DNA of 22,172 bases from CAZVWW01 sp964631265 (GCA_964631265.1 CAZVWW010000027.1:1-22172); one strand, 5' to 3'. Counted from the first letter of the stretch, positions 7,087-16,200 are shown. Made by a program: numbers and translations. Notes: generated from the sequence alone by a model not told the origin.

Positions 7087-8142
7087 TTATTCACCTCTCA
7101 GAAACTCCGTTAATCCCAGACGGAAAACCGCCGGGATATCCGATTCCATTTCAAGGAGATCCTCGCTGTCCTCGAATTTAGTGGCGATGAGAGTGACTCT
7201 GACCTCGTCCTCGGGCAGGTCTTCATCAAGAATAAGGCCGAACTTCATATCCACCGTCTCGCTGCATCGCTGTCGGATAACAGCTGCTGCAAGGTTCATC
7301 TCCTTCATGGTGATGTTCTTGTTGGATGATATGTTTAGAATAACAGCCGTTGCGTTGTCAATCGGTCGCTCGAGCAGTTTGCTGTCCATTGCCCTGATGG
7401 CCGATTCCTGTGCCCTGTCCTCGCCTTTTCCAATCCCGATACCGAGGAAGGCGACACCGGCCTCTCTCATAACCGATTCGATATCCGCAAAGTCCTGGTT
7501 GATCAGCCCCCTGCGGGTGATGACTTCACTGATCCCCTTTATCCCCTGATGAAGCGCTTCATCCGCTTTGAGAAACCCGTCCATGACAGTGATGTCACCC
7601 GGAAATTCCTCAAGCAACTTGTTGTTGGAGATCTTGATCAGGGTGTCAACATTCTCCCGCAATGTGTGCAGCCCGGTCTTGGCGTTCTCCCATCTGTTGT
7701 TCCCTTCAAAGTAGAAGGGGGTGGTGATAACACCGACGGTTAGAATCCCCAGTTCCTTGGCCAGTTTTGCAATCACCGGCGCTGCGCCGGTTCCTGTTCC
7801 GCCGCCAAGCCCGGCTGTTATGAAGAGCATGTCGGTATCCTCAAGAACAGACTGGATATCCTCTTTGCTTTCGTAAGCCGCCTTCTCCCCGATCTCCGGA
7901 TTACCCCCGGCTCCCAGACCTCTTGTGAGTTCCTTGCCGAGCTGTGCCTTGACGTCGGCCTTGGAATCCTCCAAAACCTGCAAATCCGTATTCCCGACGA
8001 CAAAAATAACGCCGTGTATGCCTGTTTCGATCATTCTGTTCACTGCATTGTTGCCTGCCCCACCTACTCCAAAAACTTTTATAGTAGGATTCCTCTTTGG
8101 CGGCCTCCGAATTTCGGAGCCATCATCAATCTCAAATGCCAA
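7087..8142 (-). CDS. ftsZ: Cell division GTPase FtsZ
   Basis: A 351-residue tubulin homologue that polymerises into the cytokinetic ring. The tubulin signature GGGTGTGAAPVIA binds the phosphates. FGVGGAGNNAVNRM forms the N-terminal nucleotide-binding loop. The T7 loop NQDFADIESVM supplies the catalytic Asp. The C-terminal linker is very short: about ten acidic residues separate the core (ending near RVTLIATKF) from DIPAVFR, which resembles the conserved FtsA-binding peptide, and about ten residues follow it. That tail resembles the one I remember for Thermotoga maritima FtsZ. The start is TTG at 8142, six to seven bases after GGAGGG, which overlaps the ftsA stop codon, so translation is probably coupled to ftsA. 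Confidence 0.97.
   Translation of the reverse strand: MAFEIDDGSEIRRPPKRNPTIKVFGVGGAGNNAVNRMIETGIHGVIFVVGNTDLQVLEDSKADVKAQLGKELTRGLGAGGNPEIGEKAAYESKEDIQSVLEDTDMLFITAGLGGGTGTGAAPVIAKLAKELGILTVGVITTPFYFEGNNRWENAKTGLHTLRENVDTLIKISNNKLLEEFPGDITVMDGFLKADEALHQGIKGISEVITRRGLINQDFADIESVMREAGVAFLGIGIGKGEDRAQESAIRAMDSKLLERPIDNATAVILNISSNKNITMKEMNLAAAVIRQRCSETVDMKFGLILDEDLPEDEVRVTLIATKFEDSEDLLEMESDIPAVFRLGLTEFLRGE
7091..7098 (-). promoter_or_regulatory. Ribosome binding site deciding the ATT start of gspE
   Basis: AGAGGTGA on the minus strand, inside the last codons of ftsZ, lies six bases before the ATT at 7082-7084. The nearer in-frame codons ATC and ATA would be only three and zero bases away. The out-of-frame TTG one base on leads quickly to a stop. 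The site therefore favours initiation at ATT. Confidence 0.6.
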
Positions 8143-8154
8143 CGGGATCCCTCC

Positions 8155-9522
8155 TTAGACCAATTTTTTTAAGAAGGTCAGGAATTTATCCATCAATCCC
8201 GGACCTTCCGGTTTCTCTTTCACTGAAACTTTCTTTTTCTTCTTTTTCTTTTTCGGGGTTGAAGCCTCTACATCTTCAACCTCGCTTCCCCCTATAAAAC
8301 GATACCAGTATACACTGCCAAGAGCGGCGGAATAGATCGGATCTTCAAGTTCTTCGGGAACGGCAATCTCAAAGCTTCCGGTGTCCTCCCCTACATGTCC
8401 GACGCGAACCGAAAGCTTGAAGGTGTCTCTGATAAATTCAGCCATTCCATCGATCCTGGCCCCTCCGCCGGTAATAACGATTCCGCCGGGAATGCTGTTC
8501 TCCCCCTCCTCTGCAAGCCGGTTCATCACCTTTCTCAAATCTTTCTTAACGTAGTTCAGAATCTCTCTTGCCTTGGCATAGACGACGATCGATAGCTGCG
8601 ATCTGGAAATCTGTTTGGTGGTCTTCCCGTCCAGCATCACATAACTGATGCTCTCGGTACTGGTGTCCTTCAACGCCACCTTGCCGTAGTTGTTCAAAAG
8701 GCGCTCCGCTTCGTCAAACGACGTCCTGAAGACCTGTGCAATGTCCTTGATCACCTGTTTGATGCCCTGATCCAGGGATTTCAAATAAAAAACAGACCCG
8801 TTGAGATAGCCGGTTACCGTTGTAAAGGAATGGCCGAGATCGATACAGACGACCCCCCGCTCCTTTTCCATGCCGTTTAAAATGGCCTCGGCAGAGGTGA
8901 AAGAGCTTGAATAGACAAGCGGTTTTTCGCCAACGACACCCGCGAATGCATTGGAGATTGATTCTTTTTCCGTATAATCCATTGAGATCAGAGAAGCCAT
9001 CATGCCAAGTGTGTTGGCCTCCATATCAATGGGGTTCAAAACCCCTTTTCCCTCGTCCAGTATGTATTTTTGCGGGATCACATGGAGGATACTTCTTGAA
9101 TTGTTGACAAAGTCAAAGCCTTCAGCGCTCTCTTCAGAGAGGTCTTCCTCCTCTTCACTCTTACTGTTGTTGAATCTTTCGAACAGCTCAACGACGTGGT
9201 CCTCGTTGATAATCCCGGGCTCTCCCTGAGAAACCGCTATGGTCTTGACCTCTTCACTCAAAAAGGCCGTTTTTTCAGCGAAGGTTATGATGAAATACGA
9301 TTCCATTCTCCTCGGGAGCTGACTGCTGAGGTCCTGCAGAATCTCCTCCAGTCCCTCTCTGAGAGCAACTATGTCCTTCAACTCCCCCTGCTCATACCCC
9401 CTTGAGCGGATTTTAGAGAAGGCGAGAACCTCACTGTCGCCGTCTTCAAACCCGACCACCACTCCTTTCAGGGTATGAGAACCAATATCTATTGAAGTTA
9501 AAACCTCCGAATTATCGGCCAT
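8155..9522 (-). CDS. ftsA: Cell division actin-like protein FtsA
   Basis: A 455-residue actin-family ATPase that tethers FtsZ to the membrane. Phosphate-1 is SIDIGSHTLKGVVV, phosphate-2 is CIDLGHSFTTVTGYL, and the adenosine motif is GIVITGGGARIDGMAEF. Subdomain 1C carries an unusual acidic insert at about residues 117-138. Near the C terminus eight consecutive lysines (K424-K431) precede a short linker and an amphipathic helix, MDKFLTFLKKLV, the membrane-targeting sequence. The start is ATG at 9522, about six bases after AGAGGTG. The GTG at 9531 lies within that Shine-Dalgarno and is unlikely. The gene nearly abuts ftsQ, whose stop at 9524 lies two bases before this start, and sits directly before ftsZ. 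Confidence 0.96.
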   Translation of the reverse strand: MADNSEVLTSIDIGSHTLKGVVVGFEDGDSEVLAFSKIRSRGYEQGELKDIVALREGLEEILQDLSSQLPRRMESYFIITFAEKTAFLSEEVKTIAVSQGEPGIINEDHVVELFERFNNSKSEEEEDLSEESAEGFDFVNNSRSILHVIPQKYILDEGKGVLNPIDMEANTLGMMASLISMDYTEKESISNAFAGVVGEKPLVYSSSFTSAEAILNGMEKERGVVCIDLGHSFTTVTGYLNGSVFYLKSLDQGIKQVIKDIAQVFRTSFDEAERLLNNYGKVALKDTSTESISYVMLDGKTTKQISRSQLSIVVYAKAREILNYVKKDLRKVMNRLAEEGENSIPGGIVITGGGARIDGMAEFIRDTFKLSVRVGHVGEDTGSFEIAVPEELEDPIYSAALGSVYWYRFIGGSEVEDVEASTPKKKKKKKKVSVKEKPEGPGLMDKFLTFLKKLV

Positions 9523-9523
9523 T

Positions 9524-10192
9524 TCATTCACCTCTTCTTGTTATCGGCAGAAATTTACCATTGCTAAAAAGATCGTACACCTTTTTGTTACCGAGTTGCC
9601 AGACAAACTCATTTTCATCAAATTTCTCTAAATTCCTCCAGGAATTGATGATCAAAATATTTCCTCCTTTGATGAAAAAACGCAATGTATCTGCATCCAC
9701 GGAAGAAAGATAATTCCTGAAAAGGATTGATGTCCCGGACAGATAACCGGTAATTTTCTCAGCTTCATCAAAATCATCCACGTTGAATATCTCCGGTATC
9801 TCCGAATACTCTACAGCACTTTTATCGTCTGATAGCAGCCAAATCTTTTCCCCTTTCTCAGAGAAGAGATAACGTTGGCCTTGCCGGGTCCTGATGATGA
9901 ATGCCGCTTTCGCCCTTTCCACAACCAGTACATTTTCCCCTTGAGTTTGTGTGAATTCCAGAACACGATATCCCGGAGGATTATAATGGTGAAAAAAGCG
10001 GAGCGTCGGATTCCAGTCAATCAGAAACTGGTTTTTCGCAATCTCCGTGGCCCGGGGGTCTGAATCGTGAACGATCACATCCTCGACTCCGGTTCTTTCC
10101 GTAAAGAAACCCCTTTCAGCCATAACCTTCATCAGAAACAGCACACCAATCAGATAAACTAAAAACAGGGCGATATTCATACGCCGTATCAC
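9524..10192 (-). CDS. ftsQ: FtsQ/DivIB-like division protein
   Basis: A 222-residue bitopic membrane protein with a short cytoplasmic end, one membrane segment (IALFLVYLIGVLFLMKVM) and an extracytoplasmic domain. The stretch VLVVERAKAAFIIRT, followed by YLFSEKGEKIW, resembles the FtsQ core strand pattern of an Arg/Glu pair, then a hydrophobic strand, then an 'aspartate/glutamate-x-G' turn. The N-terminal part after the membrane could be a POTRA domain. Sequence similarity to textbook FtsQ is low, and the call rests largely on topology, size and its place just before ftsA and ftsZ. The GTG start at 10192 has AGGGA about 8 bases upstream; ATG at 10180 is an alternative. It begins 11 bases after gyrB. 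Confidence 0.6.
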   Translation of the reverse strand: MIRRMNIALFLVYLIGVLFLMKVMAERGFFTERTGVEDVIVHDSDPRATEIAKNQFLIDWNPTLRFFHHYNPPGYRVLEFTQTQGENVLVVERAKAAFIIRTRQGQRYLFSEKGEKIWLLSDDKSAVEYSEIPEIFNVDDFDEAEKITGYLSGTSILFRNYLSSVDADTLRFFIKGGNILIINSWRNLEKFDENEFVWQLGNKKVYDLFSNGKFLPITRRGE

Positions 10193-10203
10193 TTGTCAAT
10201 TCC

Positions 10204-12132
10204 CTAAATGTCAAGATTTGTAACCTGTAATGCGTGATGCTGAATGAATCTTCTCCTGTCTTCCACATCGCTGCCCATTAATGTACTGAGTATTGAATCG
10301 GCAACTTCAGCGTCTTCAAGGGTCACCTTCCCCATCCTTCTCTTGTCCGGGTCCATCGTTGTCTTCCACAACTGATCCGGATTCATCTCTCCAAGGCCTT
10401 TATAGCGCTGGAGACCCAGTTTCTTCTTTCCTTTATCCTGCAGCGCCTTCATGACCTCCCGCTGTTCCTTCTCGCTGTAGACGTAATACTCTTCCTTCCC
10501 GGTCGTCACTTTGAACGTCGGGGCGATGGCGATATAAACCATGCCCGCCTTGATCAACTCCCGGAATTGTCTGAAGAAGAGGGTCAGGATCAACGTTCGG
10601 ATATGCGCGCCGTCTATGTCCGCATCGGTCATGATAAAGACCTTTCCGTACCGGCATTTGTCAATGTCAAAATCATCTTCAATGCCCGTTCCCAGGGCTG
10701 TAATGATATCAGAAATCGTCTCGTTTTTCAACAGTTTATCCATCGAGGACTTCTCGACATTGAGGATCTTTCCCCTCAGCGGCAGGATGGCCTGAAATTC
10801 ACGGTTTCTCGCCTGCTTGGCAGAACCTCCGGCTGAATCCCCTTCAACGATGAAGAGCTCCGATTTCTCCCGTTTCTTCGTCGAACAGTCCGCCAGCTTT
10901 CCGGGCAGCGTTGATGATTCCAGGGCGTTCTTCCGCCGGACCATCTCACGTGCCTTTTTCGCCGCCAATCTCGCCTTTGCCGCCTGAATCGACTTGTCCA
11001 GCACCACTTTGGTAATGTCAGGATGGATGTCAAAAAAATCCGCCAGTCGCTCTTTCACGACTTTGTTGACCGCCTCCTGTGCCTCCTCGTTACCGAGCTT
11101 GGCCTTTGTCTGGCCTTCAAACTGAGGTTCCTTGACCTTGATACTCAGGACGCCGACCAGACCTTCCCGGGTATCTTTACCGAGTATGGACAGGTCGTTG
11201 TTCTTCTTCTTTTTTCCGTTCAGCAGATCGTATTTCTTGATATAATCGTTGATACATCTCGTCAGAGCCATCCTTAATCCTGTCACATGTGTTCCGCCCT
11301 CAATCGTGTTGATGTTGTTCACGTATGACCGGACCCGTTCATCACTGCCTCTGATGTATTGCATGGCCAACTCCACTTCGACATCGTTGTGAGCGCCTGC
11401 TATTGAAATCGGGTCTGAATGCAGCGGTTTGGAGCCCTTGATGAGATGCCTGACGAATTCTTTTAAACCACCCTCATAATGATGAACGACCTCTTCGATA
11501 TCCTCGTCCCGGTTATCCTTGAAGCGGATGGTGACCTGCGGGTTCAGATAGGCCTGTTCCATAAACCGGTTGTTCAGGATATCAAAATCGAAAAGGGTTG
11601 TGGTAAAGATCAGCGGATCGGGCTTGAAACGGATTTTTGTCCCGGCCTGATCCGTTTTACCGATAATCTCAACATCAGCACCGGGAATGCCTCTGCTGTA
11701 TTTCTGGGCATGTATCTTACCGGCCTGATGGACTTCAACATAAAGCCATTCGGAGAGGGCGTTGACAACGGAAAGGCCCACCCCGTGAAGTCCACCGCTG
11801 ACCTTATAACTGTCCTTGTTGAATTTCCCTCCGGCATGAAGCGTGGTCAGAACGACCTCAAGCGCACTCTTATTCTCCTGGGGATGGATATCCGTCGGGA
11901 TACCGCGGCCGTTGTCTAAAATCTCAACCGAGCCATCCTCAAGCAGTGTAACAGAGATTTCCGAGCAGTATCCGCCCAGTGCTTCGTCTATACTGTTGTC
12001 CACTATCTCTATAACAAGATGATGCAGACCGACTTTTCCCGTTGAACCAATGTACATCCCCGGTCTCTTTCGAACAGGTTCCAATCCCTTTAATACCTTG
12101 ATGTTCTCAGCTGTATATTTGTTTGGCAACAT
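10204..12132 (-). CDS. gyrB: DNA gyrase subunit B
   Basis: The 642-residue ATPase subunit of gyrase, which introduces negative supercoils together with GyrA. The GHKL ATPase region shows EIVDNSIDEAL, DNGRGIP and GGLHGVGLSVVNALS. The transducer follows, then the TOPRIM domain with EGDSAGGSAKQ, LPLRGKILNVEKS and MTDADIDGAHIRTL, and the C-terminal QRYKGLGEMNPDQLW. Length is that of the short class without the insert of enterobacterial GyrB. The start is ATG at 12132, five bases after AAGGAG; the GTG at 12138 is too close to that site. It overlaps the end of the dciA-like gene by 26 bases. gyrA is not in the window. Confidence 0.97.
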   Translation of the reverse strand: MLPNKYTAENIKVLKGLEPVRKRPGMYIGSTGKVGLHHLVIEIVDNSIDEALGGYCSEISVTLLEDGSVEILDNGRGIPTDIHPQENKSALEVVLTTLHAGGKFNKDSYKVSGGLHGVGLSVVNALSEWLYVEVHQAGKIHAQKYSRGIPGADVEIIGKTDQAGTKIRFKPDPLIFTTTLFDFDILNNRFMEQAYLNPQVTIRFKDNRDEDIEEVVHHYEGGLKEFVRHLIKGSKPLHSDPISIAGAHNDVEVELAMQYIRGSDERVRSYVNNINTIEGGTHVTGLRMALTRCINDYIKKYDLLNGKKKKNNDLSILGKDTREGLVGVLSIKVKEPQFEGQTKAKLGNEEAQEAVNKVVKERLADFFDIHPDITKVVLDKSIQAAKARLAAKKAREMVRRKNALESSTLPGKLADCSTKKREKSELFIVEGDSAGGSAKQARNREFQAILPLRGKILNVEKSSMDKLLKNETISDIITALGTGIEDDFDIDKCRYGKVFIMTDADIDGAHIRTLILTLFFRQFRELIKAGMVYIAIAPTFKVTTGKEEYYVYSEKEQREVMKALQDKGKKKLGLQRYKGLGEMNPDQLWKTTMDPDKRRMGKVTLEDAEVADSILSTLMGSDVEDRRRFIQHHALQVTNLDI

Positions 12133-12421
12133 CTTCACTCCTTCTGACTATCTTAATCGAATCCACTTCTCTGATATTACTTAATCGGCTCTTGAGCTTT
12201 GAAAGGATATCTTCCTTGTAAAACCGAAGCTCCTGTGCCCAAATCGGATCTCTGCAGAGCAGATAAAGAACCCCGCCCTTCAACGCCACGGGTTTCACTT
12301 TTTTATTTAACGGCGGATCGATGATCTCTTCCCAGGAATCAAGGATCATTCTGACCTTGATCTCGGAAAAAACACCGCTTTTTCGAGCCAGTCCGTCTAA
12401 TACCTTTTTAAATGTTCTCAT
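12107..12421 (-). CDS. dciA: DUF721/DciA-like protein (putative replicative helicase operator)
   Basis: A 104-residue protein of the DUF721 family, whose characterised members (DciA) help load the replicative helicase DnaB in bacteria lacking DnaC or DnaI. The family pattern is visible: a conserved Trp in ILDSWEEII, then a strand pair around ALKGGVLYLLCRD and the PIWAQELRFYKEDILSKL helix. Members are often found beside gyrB, as here, where the two genes overlap by 26 bases. It starts at ATG 12421 with no usable Shine-Dalgarno: GAGGT is only one base away or less. The C terminus has only a short basic stretch. The family call is good; the helicase role is inferred from the family. Confidence 0.75.
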   Translation of the reverse strand: MRTFKKVLDGLARKSGVFSEIKVRMILDSWEEIIDPPLNKKVKPVALKGGVLYLLCRDPIWAQELRFYKEDILSKLKSRLSNIREVDSIKIVRRSEDVAKQIYS

Positions 12422-12427
12422 ACCTCT

Positions 12428-12436
12428 ATTTTATCA
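12428..12436 (-). promoter_or_regulatory. Candidate extended -10 promoter for dciA-gyrB
   Basis: TGATAAAAT on the minus strand fits an extended -10 element (TGn then TAnAAT-type hexamer). No good -35 sits 16-18 bases upstream. Only six bases separate the hexamer from the ATG, so a transcript starting at the usual distance would be leaderless or nearly so. Confidence 0.4.
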
Positions 12437-12516
12437 CAATTTCAGTCAATATTTAATACCCACCGGAACGTGCCGCCAGACCCGTTCAAAAATAAGCGGC
12501 CATTTCATCGACGGAA

Positions 12517-13245
12517 TCAATCATAGAGGGCATAAAAACCGATTGCCATCCCGGCAATTCCCAGAAGCCCAGTTCCGACAGAGATCCATGTCATCGTCTT
12601 AACACGACCTTCGAGTTCACTGATGCGATCTGTATTTTCAAATGTCTTTTCCCTTAAAGCGCTCTCATCAGACTCGATTCGTTCAAGGGTGTCCGTAACG
12701 AAGACAAGCTCGTTCTCAACGCTCGAGATGCTTTGCGTAAAAGCGTTGTGTTCCTGCTCGAGTTTTTCAACCTTTTCCTTCAGGTTATCGATCTCATAAG
12801 CCACGTCATTCTGATCGTTCTTCCCGGAGCTTTCGGGTGCAGATTCAGTATGCGTCTTTGACTGGAGCATCTGCTCCTCAAAGACAGCCACCTTTCGTCC
12901 GAGCTTCTCCGTTGCGCTCAGGGCTGAATTAGCCAGCGATTCGATATTCCGTATCCTTGCGAGAATATCCTGACTGTCAAATCCGGCGGAAACCGGACGA
13001 TTGCTGCCGGTTTCGATCAGTTCATAGAGCCTTTTCAGGGCAACAGCGGCCTGATATCGCGTCAGAGGCTGATTACCCTGAAATGTGCCGTCCGGCATCC
13101 CGCTGATGATTCCCCTCTCAGCAAGAAAATTGACAGACTCATAGGCCCAGTGATTAACCGAGACATCTTTAAAACTGGCTCCGCAAACCACTGTACTAAT
13201 GCTGATCACTAATATAACCGATAAAACCATCCTGTTGTATCTCAC
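12517..13245 (-). CDS. Envelope protein: signal peptide, one SLH domain, coiled coil, C-terminal membrane segment (Omp-alpha-like)
   Basis: A 242-residue exported protein. A signal peptide (VLSVILVISISTVVCGA) is followed by one S-layer homology domain (about residues 24-78, with VNHWAYESVNFLAERGIISG and the PLTRYQAAVALKRL end). A long heptad-rich coiled coil then runs to about residue 215, and a hydrophobic C-terminal segment (WISVGTGLLGIAGMAIGFYA) ends at the last residues. This layout matches Thermotoga Omp-alpha, a rod bridging cell wall and outer membrane, but the protein is much shorter. The Cys before the cleavage site lacks a proper lipobox. The start is GTG at 13245, nine bases after AAGGAG; the TTG at 13254 touches that site. 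The A2M stop TAA overlaps the same Shine-Dalgarno, so the two genes are coupled. Confidence 0.78.
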   Translation of the reverse strand: MRYNRMVLSVILVISISTVVCGASFKDVSVNHWAYESVNFLAERGIISGMPDGTFQGNQPLTRYQAAVALKRLYELIETGSNRPVSAGFDSQDILARIRNIESLANSALSATEKLGRKVAVFEEQMLQSKTHTESAPESSGKNDQNDVAYEIDNLKEKVEKLEQEHNAFTQSISSVENELVFVTDTLERIESDESALREKTFENTDRISELEGRVKTMTWISVGTGLLGIAGMAIGFYALYD

Positions 13246-13258
13246 ATTTTTCAACTCC

Positions 13259-16200
13259 TTAAGGGCCTATCTGTAAAACTTTTCCGGGAACAACCAGATC
13301 TGTATTCTCGTTGTACATCTCAAAGAGCCTGGCGGGTGGAAAGAGGAATTCTCCCGCTGAGATAATCCGGTAGTTATTCTGATAAATGGCATTTCCCTGA
13401 TCCATACGGGAGAAAAAGGCCGTCGTTCTGTCATAACGCTCTTCCACATGACTGGTGCTGTAACCGGTTAACCAGGGACGGGTGCCGAAATATTTACCGC
13501 CATACCAATCCGCCGGATAGGCATCATCCTGAACAAAACAGGACGGCAGCCATTCTTCCAGAGCGGCCCAGTTCAAACGGAGAGGCAGATCGATCTCAAA
13601 CGTCGTCCTGATCCGGTCACCAACCCGGAGACCGGAATCATTGCTGATGAAGAAGACCTCGTACAGCCCCTTCTCATAATTCCACGGATTATGTGAAAGC
13701 AAGAGACTCGTTGGGGACATCCCCATGACCCGTGTGGATGCCGACATTTTTAATCCGGTATCACTGCCATTGATCATCAGAGAACCCAGTTCCCGGCCGG
13801 GTGTAGTATGGACCGTAAACGTCCTTATTTCGACCGGTTTTAAGGCATTGTTATCCGGGGGGTTATCTTCGGAATAGTCCCTGATCCAACCCGGCACAAC
13901 ATCGGTATCGAGGGGAACATATATGTTTCGATAAGATATTCCACCTGCGGCATCATAACTTTTAACCGTCTTGCGTACTTCAAAATGCCTGCTAATCCTG
14001 TTATCAGTCGCTTCCTTTATCTCAAGCGGGTTCCAGGTCTGTCTCGCATTCATCTTCCACATGAGTCCCTCCGACGCATCCAGGAATAGCTCGACCGTCT
14101 CACCCTCTTTCAGGTTGAAGTTCAGCGTTGTCGTCTCCCCCCTGCTGAGCGTTCCGGTAGAGGGCCATGTAAGGCCGCCGTTTCGGGGAATATCGCCGTT
14201 CAGATTATAACGGAACGAATCATCTCCGCTGTTCAGAAAATGCGAAAGGGCCATCACCGTAAAGGCGGTATCCTTGGTTGAATGCCAGTAATCACCGGTC
14301 TTCTTGTTGTAAAGGTAATTGAACAGCTGATGTAGTCTTTCCCCCGCGTAATCGGCCTTGATCATCAACTCGAAAAGCAGCGCATTCAGCTGAAGCTGGT
14401 TGACAAAATAACTGCTTCTGTCAAAATCCACTTTGTACATGTCGTTGTAGACATTTCCCTCCCCCAGGATGTCATCAAGGAGATTGCCGGCAACCCCTTT
14501 CTGACCGCGTTCAACCATGACATGAGCCAAAAACAGCTTGGCGGACAGCGAATCTCTGTTCGTCAGGACCATTGTATAGGATGGATCGAGTAATGCCAGA
14601 ACATAGCGGCTGAAGAGATGCTCTTCCGTGTCCTCAGAAGCAAAACTACGTAGCGCTTCCAGTCCCCTGTTGAAAGAAGAATCGTTCACATCGTAGACTG
14701 ACTCCTCTGCCGATGCCATTTCCTCAAGTTTGTAGAATGTGTACATCACATAGGCTGTCATAAACGCATCAGAATCACCCGACCGCCACCAGCCCCAGCC
14801 CCCGTCGTGCTGCTGAAAGGCGTAGAGACGCTGTTTAGCCTTTTTTGTAATGTCGTTTATCTTCTCAAAAACGGGTGAACCGGAATTCTCCTCTGCCCCG
14901 CCGCCTTTTTGAAGCACATCGATATAGGCCAGTGCCGGCAGAAAACTGCTGACGGTCTGTTCCGTACAACCGTAAGGGTAACCGAGAAGGTATCTGAGTG
15001 CAGCGAGCAGCTCCTCCTCAAGGGCAGCGCTCAGTGTGATTTCAATCTCCGATTCGACGGGCGCCCTATAGCTGAAAGCTGACTGCTCCTTTGAAGCAAT
15101 CCCGGCGCTCCCCTTGTTCTTGACAAAGGCCCTGGGTCTAAGGGGAATATCATCCACCATCTTATCCCCTTCATCGCCGGAAACCGCTCCTATCTCATAC
15201 TCGAGCGACTCCTTTTCGGCGGTATTCGGGACATCGAAATCAAACCAGACAATGCTGTTGGCCTTGTCGGGCAGGGTCAACGTCTGCTCACGGTAAAAGG
15301 CACCGGTACTGAGATAAACCTCAAATATCCTTTCCTCTCCCGATGTGTTTCCAACGTTCACCCCAAGCCGTACAGTGTCACCTGCGATCAGAAACTTGGG
15401 GAAGACGGGCTTAACCGTGACATCAAGCGTGGAGAGAAACTTTCCGGATACATAGCCCCTCCGGCCTGATTCGGTGATGCCAATCGCCCGGGCCCGCCAG
15501 GTGGTCAGATTCTGAGGCATCTGAACCTCTGTTATCAGTGATCCGTCAACGAGTAGTGCCGGGAGCCAGACCGCTGAATCCGAAAAATCGCTTCTGACAT
15601 TGATACTCTTGCCAAGCGATGCCGCCTTTGTCTGGGCAAGCGTTTCGGGGGAATCGTATTCAAAACGGCTCATTTCACGACGAACACTGCTGAAAAAAGA
15701 ATAGGGATTGAAATCTGAAACCCGGTAATTCGACGGGGGACTCATCAGCGGATTTAAAACACGCTTCCAGTCATCCTCCCCGTAAAGATCCAGCAACGAT
15801 TGATCGATGATATTCAACGTCACAAAACCATTTTGTTCGTTTCCTTTTTCATCCTTCATGGAGACGCCAACATCGATGTGATCGCCGGGTCTTATCCTTT
15901 CCGGCAGGGTTAATCCCATATCCAGTTTGAAACGGGCGAGATTGACCGGTAGATTGACCTGCTGATGGATCCGTTTGCCGCCGTAAAATGAATAGAGATC
16001 GATCTTCAACGGATCACGGTTGGTATCCTCCGGCAGAATGAACGAGAGATCGGCCCTGTAATCCCGGAGGCGTATATTCTTCATGGTGACACTGTTCCCG
16101 AAATCGATGACGGCAAAGCAATTTAACGATCTGAAGGCCGAGAGGACTTTAAGGCTGATGAGATCGCCTGGAACAAATGTCTCTTTGTTCCGGATCACGG

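Noticed and set aside
11479..11919. 146-residue plus-strand ORF inside gyrB
   Set aside because: It is a frame shadow of a strongly conserved gene with no recognisable domain.
12422..12516. GCCGC/GCGGC pair between the SLH gene and dciA as a terminator
   Set aside because: The stem is five base pairs with a loop of about 19 bases and no T run follows it.
13199..13205. Lipoprotein signal in the SLH protein (Cys near the end of the signal peptide)
   Set aside because: The residues before the Cys (TVVC) do not meet the lipobox, which needs a small residue at -1; ordinary cleavage after GA is more likely.
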